38,256 nucleotides of DNA from a virus. The DNA is taken from positions 1-38,256 of the IMG/VR virus record IMGVR_UViG_3300045282_000074; one strand, given 5' to 3'. Below the pieces are notes generated by a model that made no database searches, was not told the DNA's origin, and worked only from the letters and a program-made list of their open reading frames with translations. Shown here piece after piece: positions 21,066 through 30,867 of this stretch (within the stretch, counting starts at the first letter, position 1; each line of letters begins with the position of its first letter). The position numbers and the translations under genes were made by a program.

Positions 21066-21911
21066 TCAGAGACCCCCGTATCTTGCAAAATATGTCAGCT
21101 GCCAGTCCTGAGCCCCGGCATCGGTGATGACCGAGAAATCGTTGACGCCCGGTTGCAGCGTCGGCCAGCTCGAGCCCCCGGCCACCTTGCCCAGGAGGTT
21201 CGTGATCAGGCCGCTGCCGATGCCGACGTTTTGGACGTACTTGGCCCCATCTACCGAGTTCATGAGGAAATACATCGACGCGCTGACCGTCGCGGTAACT
21301 CTGAACTGAGCCAGTCCAGGATCCCTGACCTGAATGGCGATCGATGTCGGAGCTGGGTCTGATATTCTCGAGACTTCTACGTTGATCCCCGTCTCGATGT
21401 TGCCTTCGTAGGTGATCTCTTCCGGAGTGGTGTTATCCCGGTCCGTCGTGCCCGTGACCACAGTCGCTGTGACTGCGGTGAAATATGGGTCAGGACAGAT
21501 GATCGAGACCAGCAGCTCAACGTCCTTGCTGAACGGATTGACTTCGCACGACTCGACATACCCCGAAATCTCCACCGGGGGAATATCGTCGCTGTGAAAG
21601 ACCAGTCGCGTCGGTTGCTTCGGCATGAAATACTCATACAGAAGCCTACGCAGGCTCTCAAATGCCCAGTCATCCCAATCAGGGTTGGGATGCAGGGTCA
21701 GGACGATATTCCTTCCGGTAGCCACGTTGGCGCCGTTGAACGCCACGCCGTCGACGGAACCATAGGGAGATGTGTTGATAGCGGCCTTGACTGGGTCCAG
21801 ACCGTCGATATTCCGGACCTGAATGAGATCCGTTTCGGGCCTGCCGAGGTCGTCCAACGGCAACGTTGGAGCTGACGCCCAGCCACTATACGCTCTGACT
21901 TTTGTCAACAC
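21066..21911 (-). CDS. dit: Distal tail protein (Dit)
   Basis: The N-terminal half (about residues 1-150) has the Sipho_tail pattern: LDDLGRPETDLIQVRNIDGLDPVKA, GAFNG-like GVAFNGANVATGRNIVLTL, and LRRLLYEYFMPKQPTRLVF. The strand VEISGYVESCEVNPFSKDVE leads to CPDPYF, the usual end of the Dit N-terminal domain. The C-terminal 130 residues form a galectin-like beta domain. Dit forms the ring that joins the tail tube to the tip and receptor-binding parts. It is placed after the tape measure gene, as normal. The start is GTG 21911 or TTG 21908, about twelve bases after GGGAGG. Confidence 0.88.
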   Translation of the reverse strand: MLTKVRAYSGWASAPTLPLDDLGRPETDLIQVRNIDGLDPVKAAINTSPYGSVDGVAFNGANVATGRNIVLTLHPNPDWDDWAFESLRRLLYEYFMPKQPTRLVFHSDDIPPVEISGYVESCEVNPFSKDVELLVSIICPDPYFTAVTATVVTGTTDRDNTTPEEITYEGNIETGINVEVSRISDPAPTSIAIQVRDPGLAQFRVTATVSASMYFLMNSVDGAKYVQNVGIGSGLITNLLGKVAGGSSWPTLQPGVNDFSVITDAGAQDWQLTYFARYGGL

Positions 21912-21928
21912 AGACTATTCACACCTCC

Positions 21929-24900
21929 CTACGCAAGAGCGGTTTGCAGTTGCGATATCTGGTTCTTTGTCTGCCGGTAGATCTCGACCTCGGACAATGC
22001 CTCGGGCGAGTAGTTGTTCTGCTCGAACTTGATCTGCGCACCCACCGGAGTGGAATCGCCGGTGGCAGGAACTTGAGCAGTCTGATCTGTGGATATGGCC
22101 GATGCCTGGCCTGTCGAGGTCGTGGCAACAGGGATAGGCGGAACAGTGTTGATCATTCCGTCTATCTGCTTAGCCCCGGCTTCGACAGCTGTGAGATCTA
22201 GGACCGGCGCTATGACCGGCTCCATGTCGACCAGACCGTCCAGCATGTCCGGAACCTTGTTCATGGAGTCGAGCACGTTACCCGCCATATCCTCGACCGA
22301 TCCGACAGCCTTATCGGAGTGGTCGTCGATGCCATAGGCCAGACCGAGCATCAGATTCTCACCGATGTCGTAGAACACTCGAGAAGGCGAGAATATACCG
22401 AACAGATGCGTCACGCTGTGAAGCACCTTCTTCGCCATCTTCTTGACGAAGTCGTAGACCTTCTTGGCATTGTTCGACAGACCGTTGTAGATACCCTGGA
22501 TCACAGCCCAGCCGACCTTGGCTCCAGCGGCAATGATCTGCCACTCGTTCTCCTTGATCCAAGCGGCGAGACCGTTCAGGAATCGGACGATCGCGTTACC
22601 ACCGGCGTCGATCAGACCGAGCAGACCCGTGACCACGGCATCCATGAACTTCTTGGCCGCATCCGTGCCTGCCTTGATCAGCTTGTCGGCAGAGTCGGTG
22701 ATACCCTTGATGAAATTGATGATCGCATCGGTACCAGCGGCGATGATCTTTACGTACTGATCGGTGATCGCCTTGATTATCGAAGTGATGATGCTTGTAC
22801 CCGCTGAGACTATCTTATAGAGGTTGTCGGCAATTGCGGTGACGAACTTCGCCACAATATCCACAACTGCGCCGACAATTCTACTCAGGTTGTCAGCAAT
22901 ACCCTTCAGGAACGCGACCAGCAGACCTGCACCTGCGCCGACGATTTGACTTATCCGATCTGCCAGAGCACCGGTGAAGTGAACTATGATGTTGACTAGA
23001 GTGTCGACGACCTTGCTGATGTTCTTGTTGATACCATCGAGCAAGGATATGAGCATGCTCAAGCCAGCTGCCACCAGGTCGGGGAACGCATCCTTCAGCG
23101 TCTTCAGCGCCGCCTCGATAATGGCTACAAATGCTTCGCCAATCTTCGGCGCGGCTCGAATGATTGCCTCGGCCAGATTCTCGATGATCGTTGTAATGGC
23201 CTTGACGAACTGCGGAGCCGTGTCTGCGAGTTTCTGTACGATCGTCAGCAGGCCTGTGACCAGACCGACAACGACAGTTGGGATCGCCTCGACGAGCTTG
23301 ATCAATGCTGCGATCAAGACGCCGATGGCAACTGGCCCAGCCACCGCAATGGCGCTGAGACCGACGCCGATCAGAGCTATACCGGCTCCTGCCAGAGCCA
23401 GGCCTCCGCCAATGAGAAGCATGGCAGCGCCTAGCGCAATCAGAGCAGGAGCAACAGGCTCCAGCAGAAGACCAGCGACGCCCAGAACAACCATGGCCGC
23501 GGCCAGACTGACCAGACCCTTGATTATCTGTCCCCAGGACTGCTTTCCCATCGCAACCAGCGCGGGCGCCAGAAGCGATAGTCCTGCGGCGGCGATGCCC
23601 AACGCTGCTGCACCAGCCAGCGTTCCGGACATTTCGTACAATGCTGCAGACAATATGAGCAAAGATCCCGCAAGAGTGCCTAGACCCTTGGCGATCTTCT
23701 CGATCGACATACCGCCGAACGTACCGACGGCCTTGGCGATCAGCTGCAGTGCGATCCCGACCAATATGAGCCCGGCTGCCGTAGCCACCATACTCAGTGG
23801 CATCAGCTGCATGGCAGCGCCGATTCCGGCGAGCGCCAGAGCAATTGCTCCGATACCCTTCGCCAGCGTGGCGAGGTTCATACCCCCGAGCTTCTCCACG
23901 GTGCCGGATATGAGCTTCAGCGCGATACCGACCGCGATAAGCCCAGCACCTATCAGAGGCATGGTCGGCGGGAACAGCTTTGCCGCCAGACCGATAGCGA
24001 CCAGGGCGATGGCAACAGAGCCGAGGCCCTTGCCCAGCGTAGTCAGATCCATGCCGCCGAATGCGGCGACGGCGAAGGCCAGAAGACGCATAGCCACTGC
24101 TATGGCCATCAGACCGACACCCGCCTGGATCATTCCCGCTGAATTCGCTGCCAGAGGCTTGGTCGCTGTGACCAATATGAGAAGCAGCGAGGCAACTCCA
24201 CCAATGCCCTTCTGCAACTGCTCCCAGCTGAGACCGGCAAGTGCACGAACAGCCAGTGTCAACAAGTCAATAGCTATGCCCATGGCAATCATCGACGCCG
24301 TTATGAACGGCATCTTGAGGAACCCGGCACTCGAGCTGATCTTGTCGAGAATCGCCATCGCACCGAGGAGCTCACCGAATACGAACGCCAGCGCTGCGAC
24401 GGACTTGTTCAGCGCCTTCTCGTCGATGAACGACATCGCGACAACCGCAGCCACGAGGATCCCGACCGCTATCGCGATCTTCATCAGAGTGTCGGCCTTG
24501 ATGTTCTGCTGCATGGCCTTCAAAGTGCCGGTCAGGCCCTCGAATGCCTTGCTGATGTTCCCGAGCAGGCCTCCACCGATCTGATCGGCAAAGCTGCCCT
24601 TACCCAGGAACTTCTTGAACATCAAATATAGACCGCCCAGAAGGCCGGTACGGATGACAGCGAGGATGGCGTCGAAGTTCATGTTCGACACCGCGTTGCC
24701 AATAGCTGGCCCCAGAGCCTCGAAGAACTTGACGATTTCCTCCATTGCCGGTCGGAATATCTTTCCGGCGTCCCCGAGACTGGCGATGAACTTGCTCCAT
24801 GCGGTGCTGATCGTCTCGAGGATCTTCTGCAGCGGGGTGAGAGCGGCTCCGAGTGCTCCCATTGATTTGGAAATTCCCTCGGAGGATTTTTCGTCCACTC

Positions 24901-27442
24901 CACCGAACAGTGCGATCAGCGCATTGCGAAGCGCAGTCAGAAGTGCGATCGGAGTACTGAGAATATGACCGATCAACTCGAAGAAGTTCTTGAGCTTGTC
25001 GCCCTTCTTGAGCGTTTCGTCCACTGAGACTAGGAAATCGCCGATATTGCCGGTGAGATCGAGGAAACCGCCGCCACCCTTGGAGACGACGCCGAAGAGC
25101 TGTCCGAAGACGCTGAATATACCGCCGACGATCTGCTTACCGATGTCGAGCAGGGCAAAGAGACCCCTGAACGTCCGCTTGAGATTGTCGACGGCCTCGG
25201 GGCTCGCCTTCAGTGAATCGGCGAAGTCCTTGAACCGCTGAGTCAGCTCGAACAGGTCTTTGCCTGTCTTCGCCGGGAAAATATCGCGGAACGCTTCCTT
25301 GATCGGCTTGAGAATCGTGATCAGGTCTTCGAAGGCGCTCTTGATGGCTGAGATCAGTACCGTCCGGCCGCCCAGGGCTTTCCAATCGCTCAGAACCTTG
25401 TTGCGAGCGTTGGCAGAAGTATTGATCCACCCATTCACAGCATTTGACAGCTCGGTGAAGGTCGTACGAGCCTCACCGAAATCGCCCAGGATGATCTGCC
25501 AGGTCTGGGTCCAGCCCGAACCGGCTGTCTCCTTAGCCGTATCCAGCAGCTGCGTAAGTGTCTTGACCTTGGTCGCAGCGTCCTGAGCCGTCTGGGCCTG
25601 TAGCTGGATCGCCTTGATCTGCTCTTTGGAGAAGCCCTTCGCCGCCAGCTGAGCATCCGTCATACCTCCGGTGAACTGCTGGAGGGTGGACGTGAGCACA
25701 TCGGATGTCAGCCATGACGTCGGTGGCTTCGTATTGATCGTGGCTCGAGCCGCGTTGATCCGCTCAGCAGCCTGCTCATGAGCATCGGCGACGCTCTGCT
25801 GGGCGTCCTTGATCGTCTTGGCCTGCGCCTTCTCAGCGTCGGCCAGCCGTTGCCCGGCTTCCTTCTGAGCCTGGGCTGACTTGATCTGGACGTCCTTGAC
25901 CTTGTTCTCAGCGTCGGAAATATCCTTCTTCGACTGGATCTGAGCGTTCTTGTAGTCCTCGAGCGCAGTGGTGAGAGCGTCTTGGGCATCTTTGACGTTC
26001 TGGTCCTTCTTCGTGCCCTTCTCTCGCGTGGTCTGGAGATCCTTCTCCGCCTGGTCCACACTGCGAGCTGCCGAATGTTGCTGGAGCAGAGCTCGAGTCT
26101 GGGCATCAGCAGCATCCGTCACCCGGCGCTGTTGATCCTCGACAGCCCTCTGTGCTGAGAGAATCTCCTCAGGTGAGGCTGTCCCAGATGCCTGGAGATC
26201 AGCGAGCTTCTTCTGTGCCGCAGCGAGATCTTGCGTGCTTCTCGTCTGCTCCTGCTGAGCCTGGGCGATTGCGTCAGACAGATCCGCCTGGTCCAGCTGA
26301 GCCGACTGCAGATTGTCCGCTGCTGCCTGGAGCTCGTCCTTGCTCGGGGGCTTCATTGCCTCCGCAAGTCGCTTGCGGGCGTCTCGGACGCCCTGGAGCG
26401 CAGCCTTCACATCCTCGGCTGACTTCTTGATCGTGTCGCTCTGTGCCTGCGTTGCCGCAGTGACATCAGCGGCCGCCTGCTTGGCCGAGTCGGCGACACC
26501 GGCTTGGGCCTCTTGCACTGTCTTGGCCGCACTGGCAACAGCATCTGCCTGAGATTGCTCAGCAGCGGCAACGGTCTTCGCCGCGTCCTTCTGTGCCTGA
26601 GCGATAGCGGATGTGTTACTGGTGGCCTGCTTCGCCACGCCACTGAGAGAAGCTCGGAAGCTGTTACCAGCCTTCTTCCATTCCTCGAATGTCTGACCGA
26701 CGGGAACCCCGGTGAGAGTGCCCATCGCCTTACCCGTGTCGAACAGAGCCTTCTGGAAGACCTCGCCACCCATACCGGCGTTGACGACCGAGTTCCAGTC
26801 CTGAAGCTTGACCGAACCCGCAGCGATCGCCTGGGACAGCTGGTACATCGCTGTCGAGGCTTGCTGAGAATTCGAGCCCGAGAGTGCCGCCAGGTTGGCG
26901 ATACCCTTGATCGACTGGGTGGCCTGGTTGAGACCGACACCGGCAGCCGTGAAGGTACCGATGTTCTGGGCCATCTGGGTGAAATTGTAAATCGTCTTGT
27001 CTGAATAATGGTTCAGATCTTGGAGAGCTTTGTTGACATCGGTCAGAGTGGTTCCGGCCGCCTGAGTGTTGGCTAGGACCGTCTGAATCGAGTTCAGATT
27101 GGTCTCATACTCTCTCAGACCGGCCAGAACCGGCTCGATCGTGAACGACTTGACCAACGAGGCGGCAGCGGATACAGCCTTGTTAGCGATGTTGGCAAAT
27201 ATGGAAAGGGCGGCGACCGAGAGAGCACTGAACTTGCCTTTGATGCTATCGACAGCGCTGGCAATGTGTGAAAGATCGACGTTCTTGGCCGACGCGTTGA
27301 TATCATCCAGACCCTTACCGGCATTCGGGAACTTCAGAGCTGCCTTCAGCTTGTCCAGCGAGCTGATCGTCTTGTCGACGCCCTGCTCGAACTTGCTGGA
27401 TTCGAAACTCATCGCGACAACTTTGTCGTCGATAGTAGCCAT
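21929..27442 (-). CDS. Tape measure protein (1837 aa)
   Basis: The start is ATG 27442, which overlaps the preceding stop (TAATG) behind GGAGGTGA; a longer in-frame start lies in the ribosome site. Domains in order: an N-terminal helical domain with GGEVFQKALFDTGKAMG and FEEWKKAGNSF (about 1-280); a long alanine- and glutamine-rich coiled coil (about 285-590) continuous with TGGMTDAQLAAKGFS; a helical domain (about 600-1000); hydrophobic repeats (about 1050-1450); 22-residue amphipathic repeats (about 1500-1630); and a C-terminal domain with SPSRVFYDIGENLMLGLAYGI, common to tape measure proteins. It sets tail length and may contact the host membrane during DNA entry. Confidence 0.93.
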   Translation of the reverse strand: MATIDDKVVAMSFESSKFEQGVDKTISSLDKLKAALKFPNAGKGLDDINASAKNVDLSHIASAVDSIKGKFSALSVAALSIFANIANKAVSAAASLVKSFTIEPVLAGLREYETNLNSIQTVLANTQAAGTTLTDVNKALQDLNHYSDKTIYNFTQMAQNIGTFTAAGVGLNQATQSIKGIANLAALSGSNSQQASTAMYQLSQAIAAGSVKLQDWNSVVNAGMGGEVFQKALFDTGKAMGTLTGVPVGQTFEEWKKAGNSFRASLSGVAKQATSNTSAIAQAQKDAAKTVAAAEQSQADAVASAAKTVQEAQAGVADSAKQAAADVTAATQAQSDTIKKSAEDVKAALQGVRDARKRLAEAMKPPSKDELQAAADNLQSAQLDQADLSDAIAQAQQEQTRSTQDLAAAQKKLADLQASGTASPEEILSAQRAVEDQQRRVTDAADAQTRALLQQHSAARSVDQAEKDLQTTREKGTKKDQNVKDAQDALTTALEDYKNAQIQSKKDISDAENKVKDVQIKSAQAQKEAGQRLADAEKAQAKTIKDAQQSVADAHEQAAERINAARATINTKPPTSWLTSDVLTSTLQQFTGGMTDAQLAAKGFSKEQIKAIQLQAQTAQDAATKVKTLTQLLDTAKETAGSGWTQTWQIILGDFGEARTTFTELSNAVNGWINTSANARNKVLSDWKALGGRTVLISAIKSAFEDLITILKPIKEAFRDIFPAKTGKDLFELTQRFKDFADSLKASPEAVDNLKRTFRGLFALLDIGKQIVGGIFSVFGQLFGVVSKGGGGFLDLTGNIGDFLVSVDETLKKGDKLKNFFELIGHILSTPIALLTALRNALIALFGGVDEKSSEGISKSMGALGAALTPLQKILETISTAWSKFIASLGDAGKIFRPAMEEIVKFFEALGPAIGNAVSNMNFDAILAVIRTGLLGGLYLMFKKFLGKGSFADQIGGGLLGNISKAFEGLTGTLKAMQQNIKADTLMKIAIAVGILVAAVVAMSFIDEKALNKSVAALAFVFGELLGAMAILDKISSSAGFLKMPFITASMIAMGIAIDLLTLAVRALAGLSWEQLQKGIGGVASLLLILVTATKPLAANSAGMIQAGVGLMAIAVAMRLLAFAVAAFGGMDLTTLGKGLGSVAIALVAIGLAAKLFPPTMPLIGAGLIAVGIALKLISGTVEKLGGMNLATLAKGIGAIALALAGIGAAMQLMPLSMVATAAGLILVGIALQLIAKAVGTFGGMSIEKIAKGLGTLAGSLLILSAALYEMSGTLAGAAALGIAAAGLSLLAPALVAMGKQSWGQIIKGLVSLAAAMVVLGVAGLLLEPVAPALIALGAAMLLIGGGLALAGAGIALIGVGLSAIAVAGPVAIGVLIAALIKLVEAIPTVVVGLVTGLLTIVQKLADTAPQFVKAITTIIENLAEAIIRAAPKIGEAFVAIIEAALKTLKDAFPDLVAAGLSMLISLLDGINKNISKVVDTLVNIIVHFTGALADRISQIVGAGAGLLVAFLKGIADNLSRIVGAVVDIVAKFVTAIADNLYKIVSAGTSIITSIIKAITDQYVKIIAAGTDAIINFIKGITDSADKLIKAGTDAAKKFMDAVVTGLLGLIDAGGNAIVRFLNGLAAWIKENEWQIIAAGAKVGWAVIQGIYNGLSNNAKKVYDFVKKMAKKVLHSVTHLFGIFSPSRVFYDIGENLMLGLAYGIDDHSDKAVGSVEDMAGNVLDSMNKVPDMLDGLVDMEPVIAPVLDLTAVEAGAKQIDGMINTVPPIPVATTSTGQASAISTDQTAQVPATGDSTPVGAQIKFEQNNYSPEALSEVEIYRQTKNQISQLQTALA
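22560..23020 (-). repeat. 22-residue tandem repeats in the tape measure protein
   Basis: At least five successive 22-residue units begin with AG-x-x-x-I and end in a stretch like I-A-D-N-L-x-x-I. The unit is 66 bases. Such amphipathic helical repeats are usual near the C-terminal part of tape measure proteins. Confidence 0.7.
23530..24250 (-). repeat. About 57-residue hydrophobic repeats in the tape measure protein
   Basis: Three to four units of about 57 residues share the plan GGM-x-L-x-x-L-x-KGLG, two hydrophobic helices and a GLILVGIAL-like end. They form the membrane-like region of the tape measure and probably arose by internal duplication. Confidence 0.65.
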
Positions 27443-27816
27443 TACTTGGTCACCTCCTTCCATGCCTCGTTTGCCATCTGGTCAAATATAGGCCTAATTG
27501 CAGGCATAATGTAGTCACGGCCCTGAACGTAGCCACCATTCCGGGTTCCGTGACCGTACTCGAGGAGAATTGCGATCACCTGTCCATCCTCGACGTGGTG
27601 ATTATGCCAGCGGATCGAGTAATATCCCTTCCGCTGAACAATATCGTAATACCAGGACTGTGCTGTCAACCCTGTTTCCGTCGGGGTGGCATTGGACAGT
27701 GCCGCCATACCTATCGTGCCGTATTTGGCGAGAATACGGTTCAGATCTGCCTGTTTGAGACTAGACAGGTATCTCTCTGTGCCCTTGAACGAGCCTTTCT
27801 GCGTAATGGTGATCAT
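27442..27816 (-). CDS. HK97 gp10-like tail completion protein
   Basis: From ATG 27816 (AGAGGTG upstream) the 124-residue protein shows the HK97 gp10-like pattern: a helical start, NATPTETGLTAQSWYYDI, a beta region, and LLEYGHGTRNGGYVQGRDYIMPA, which carries the conserved G-H-G-T and G-R elements. Such proteins lie between the head-tail connectors and the major tail protein in most siphophages and complete the tail's upper end. Here the gene lies directly before the tape measure gene, after the adhesin cassette, which is unusual and may reflect relocation. The stop overlaps the tape measure start by one base. Confidence 0.8.
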   Translation of the reverse strand: MITITQKGSFKGTERYLSSLKQADLNRILAKYGTIGMAALSNATPTETGLTAQSWYYDIVQRKGYYSIRWHNHHVEDGQVIAILLEYGHGTRNGGYVQGRDYIMPAIRPIFDQMANEAWKEVTK

Positions 27817-27825
27817 GGTCACCTC

Positions 27826-28704
27826 TCACTGGGCGGTCAGGCGAAGCGTCACGATACCCGCATCACCGACCACACGGCTTCCCTTGGAACGGCCAAAGAC
27901 CGTAGGCTGCCCGTTCACAGGTGCCGCTCTGGCGCCACTCGCACCTCCAGGTCTGACGGAGAGGGAACCGCTGCTGGGATCGGCCGACGGAGCTTCCCCT
28001 GGTCCATAGACCGAGGTATCCCCAGCGTTGTATGATCCCTGACCTCCCGACGTAGCCGCATTGCATGTGGTACCTCCGCTACCGTATTTGCCCACGCCGC
28101 CCGCGCCACCTCCTCCGCCCTGGCCGATGTTGCCGATCCAGGTACCGTCAGTACCATTGGTACCCGCGACACCTGGACCCGCTGCGGAAGGCGTACCTGC
28201 CACGCCACCTGCTGCGCCACCGCCAGCAGCCTGGCGATTTCCCACACCACCATCTCCGCCATTGGCAGAAGTGGTGACCGTCAGGGAATTGGCCTGGACT
28301 TTCTTGCCCCCCTTGCCGCCTGACGCCTGGCAAAGGGTACCGTTGAACGACGAGGTTCCGCCATCTCCGCCATCGGTCGTCAGACCGGGGTTGGATGGAT
28401 CCTCTGTTCCCAAACTTCCCCCGGAGCCAACTACCACCGGAACGGTGACAGGTAGAGCCGAGAGAAGCCCTTGCACGCGGTGGATGCCTCCACCTCCTCC
28501 AGCTCCGCCATAAGACCTGACCAGGGTTCCGGTATTGGCTGTATCGATACCGCCACCCATACCTCCACCTCCTCCGATGCAAATCACATCGAAATTGGTG
28601 TAGCCCAGATCAGTATACTTATTGCGGTCGAAATCCTGGCTCGCATAAAAGCTCAGGACCAGCGGATCAGGGTGAACTAGACTACCGGAGAGTTCGAATC
28701 TCAT
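27826..28704 (-). CDS. Glycine-rich adhesin-like minor tail protein
   Basis: After about 45 N-terminal residues the protein becomes extremely glycine-rich (ICIGGGGGMGGG, SYGGAGGGGGIHR, GQGGGGGAGGVGKYGSGG), ending in a short beta-like VVGDAGIVTLRLTAQ. This composition is that of phage receptor-binding tips made of packed polyglycine type II helices, such as T-even gp38, and of glycine-rich surface domains. It is placed after the LamG and C1q-like proteins. The likely role is receptor recognition. Low complexity makes the family assignment uncertain. ATG at 28704 overlaps the previous stop. Confidence 0.65.
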   Translation of the reverse strand: MRFELSGSLVHPDPLVLSFYASQDFDRNKYTDLGYTNFDVICIGGGGGMGGGIDTANTGTLVRSYGGAGGGGGIHRVQGLLSALPVTVPVVVGSGGSLGTEDPSNPGLTTDGGDGGTSSFNGTLCQASGGKGGKKVQANSLTVTTSANGGDGGVGNRQAAGGGAAGGVAGTPSAAGPGVAGTNGTDGTWIGNIGQGGGGGAGGVGKYGSGGTTCNAATSGGQGSYNAGDTSVYGPGEAPSADPSSGSLSVRPGGASGARAAPVNGQPTVFGRSKGSRVVGDAGIVTLRLTAQ

Positions 28705-29108
28705 GAAACGATCTCTTCGATAAAGAAATTCCCAACTACACTGCGAACAACGGCACTACCCTCGTTGTGAGCCGAGACAACCTGGACTCTGTCGCCAGCT
28801 TTGCACCAGACTATCCGAGATTCGCTTGAGACTGGAGCAGAAGCCACGACATTCTGGTTACCGGAGCCCAGCAACTGTGTCGCGCCGTTCACCTGAACCT
28901 GTGCGTAGTAATTGCTACCCGCAGCATTGATGTACGACGCATCGATCGACATTTTATAGAAACCATCGCGCGGGATGGTGACAATATTCGAAACGATGGG
29001 TAGCTGGTTACCAGCGAGCGCCGCAAGCGTTGCCTGAATCGCGGACGTGGTGGATGTCGACATGTTGTGCGAGAATGCACCACGAATTGGAGTACGTGTT
29101 GATTTCAT
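28701..29108 (-). CDS. C1q/TNF-like beta-sandwich minor tail protein
   Basis: ATG at 29108 overlaps the LamG protein stop (ATGA). The 135-residue product has IVSNIVTIPRDGFYKMSIDA, YYAQVQVNGATQLLG, SRIVWCKAGDRVQVVS and a final VVRSVVGNFFIEEI. That strand pattern (fiYkvsid, hydrophobic strands, D-x-V-x-V) is typical of C1q/TNF-like jelly-roll domains found in phage adhesins, which are usually trimeric. It overlaps the glycine-rich gene by four bases, so the three adhesin genes are translated as a coupled set. Confidence 0.65.
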   Translation of the reverse strand: MKSTRTPIRGAFSHNMSTSTTSAIQATLAALAGNQLPIVSNIVTIPRDGFYKMSIDASYINAAGSNYYAQVQVNGATQLLGSGNQNVVASAPVSSESRIVWCKAGDRVQVVSAHNEGSAVVRSVVGNFFIEEIVS

Positions 29109-30856
29109 GCTGGCACCGCCAAATCCACAGTGTGTTGTGAGTCGAGAGTATCGAAGACCGCGAGAATATTCGTGGCATCCATACGCTCGACGTGATCGCC
29201 GACAGTCTTCGGACTGGCGCCGAGATCCTGGGCACCCTTGGCGTACAGCTTGGCGATGGTCTCGAACGGAATAGCGAAATCGCACACGAAAGCGCTGTCG
29301 ATGATGCCCGAGAACGGAGCACTTGAGCCGGTGTTCATCGCTATACGGAACATGGTGGCCCCACCCAGCGTAATCGCGAACACAGTGGTCGCCGCAGCGA
29401 CCATTCGCCCATCCAGATACAACTTGCGCTTCACTCCGTCAGGAGCTGCATTGTCCTCAACGACGACAACAAAGTGCCAGGCTCCATCGGCGACAAACCG
29501 ATCACCTATGGCATCGTTCGCGTTGATGTCCTGCAGAATCCCTCCGTTGGTGACAACCAGACGAGTATCCGCGGTGTTGTACGAGCCATACGCCATCAGG
29601 GTCTGGTTCGAACCACCGATGATCGTGGCCATCTTGAACCAGCAACCATAACTACGCGTAGTCAGTGCGCCAGGTAGACCCGCATCCGTGCCATTCAGGA
29701 ACTGCGTTCCGTTGAATATAAACGCGTTATTGGGCGTACCGTCAGCACCCGCTACAGTCGGTGCACCACCGTTGTTGACAAGAGCAACATTCTGTGTGCC
29801 TGAATCCCCAAGCGATCCCGCTGAGAAATTGTACATCCGGATCGGAGCGGTGATGAAATCAGGACTTGTCAGCGTAGCGCCCTTACGCCGACGATGAACG
29901 TTGAGCGTGACACGATTCGGAGCAGCACTGAGACCGTGCGGAATTCGCACACAGTACAGATTGCGAATCTGGTCGTCCGTCAGAATATCGCCTGTGACAA
30001 ATGCTTCGTCGACACGACCGACAACCGGAAGAACCGCGTTGTTCGATGCATCTGCACCATGCGAGCCGATGTTCAACGGGCCGGAACCCGCAAACATGGG
30101 ACCGCCAAGAGCCACGGCTTCCATGACCCCGTCCACGTAGATCTTGTACGTGACGCCGTCGTACACACCGACGAGGAAATGCCAGCGATCGTCGAGAATA
30201 TCCGTCGACCCAATGACCTGAGTACCATTGGTACCGTCCGCCGTGTAAAACGCGTTCGCAAGACCACTGGTATTGACGTAGAGCATGTAGCATTGCTGCC
30301 CAGCGCCACCACTCAGCTTGCTGAGGATGGATTGCTGCACTCCACGCCTGGGTGACTTGAACCAGCAACCGATCGTCCCAGTTCTGATGCGAAATGGATC
30401 GGCTGCACCCGTATCGGCGATATACAACGCCTGTGCACCACTGCCGGTGATTCTGGCAGCGGTTGCTGCCACCCCGTTGATGCCCACATCGAACGGAATC
30501 GCGCCTTTGTTGACGAGATTGCGCCCATTACCACTGGCGTCGGTCAGATCGGAGAGATTCCACAGACCGATAGGCGCGGACAACCCCATGTTTGTGAAAT
30601 CCTGGGCCGTAAGCTGCCGCCCAGCTCGAATCTGATTCAACACACCCACATCCAGAACAGGAATCGCAGCAAGAAGAGGAACATCTTGGCCAACCGGTCC
30701 TTGCGGGCCCTGCGGGCCACGAACGTTGCCTGCATTGATCTGTGTTCCGTCGTGTTTGGTGAGAATAAGGTTGTTACCGATAACATCGCCGTCGACAACG
30801 GACGCTGCCTCGATCGCAAGCATTCGATCGGCGGTAAGACCTGTGACTGTAGCCAT
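29105..30856 (-). CDS. Double LamG/concanavalin-like tail adhesin with collagen-like segment
   Basis: Residues 1-50 contain the N-terminal attachment region. A short collagen-like stretch (GPQGPQGPVGQ) follows at about residues 46-56. A first LamG/laminin-G-like beta sandwich (about 95-300) contains TIGCWFKSP, DDRWHFLVGVYDGVTYKIYVDG and GRVDEAFV. A second (about 340-560) repeats the plan (SYGCWFKM, DGAWHFVVVVEDNA, KLYLDGRMVA, GIIDSAFV). Such domains bind carbohydrate, so the protein may attach to host surface sugars. ATG at 30856 has GGAGGTGA upstream and follows the second tail-tube gene. The position upstream of the tape measure gene is unusual for an adhesin. Confidence 0.78.
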   Translation of the reverse strand: MATVTGLTADRMLAIEAASVVDGDVIGNNLILTKHDGTQINAGNVRGPQGPQGPVGQDVPLLAAIPVLDVGVLNQIRAGRQLTAQDFTNMGLSAPIGLWNLSDLTDASGNGRNLVNKGAIPFDVGINGVAATAARITGSGAQALYIADTGAADPFRIRTGTIGCWFKSPRRGVQQSILSKLSGGAGQQCYMLYVNTSGLANAFYTADGTNGTQVIGSTDILDDRWHFLVGVYDGVTYKIYVDGVMEAVALGGPMFAGSGPLNIGSHGADASNNAVLPVVGRVDEAFVTGDILTDDQIRNLYCVRIPHGLSAAPNRVTLNVHRRRKGATLTSPDFITAPIRMYNFSAGSLGDSGTQNVALVNNGGAPTVAGADGTPNNAFIFNGTQFLNGTDAGLPGALTTRSYGCWFKMATIIGGSNQTLMAYGSYNTADTRLVVTNGGILQDINANDAIGDRFVADGAWHFVVVVEDNAAPDGVKRKLYLDGRMVAAATTVFAITLGGATMFRIAMNTGSSAPFSGIIDSAFVCDFAIPFETIAKLYAKGAQDLGASPKTVGDHVERMDATNILAVFDTLDSQHTVDLAVPA

Positions 30857-30867
30857 ATTTCACCTCC

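Noticed and set aside
22986-24584. 532-residue plus-strand frame opposite the tape measure gene
   Set aside because: It mirrors the repeat-rich hydrophobic part of the tape measure gene; composition (A, P, M, I) is an artefact of the complementary codons.
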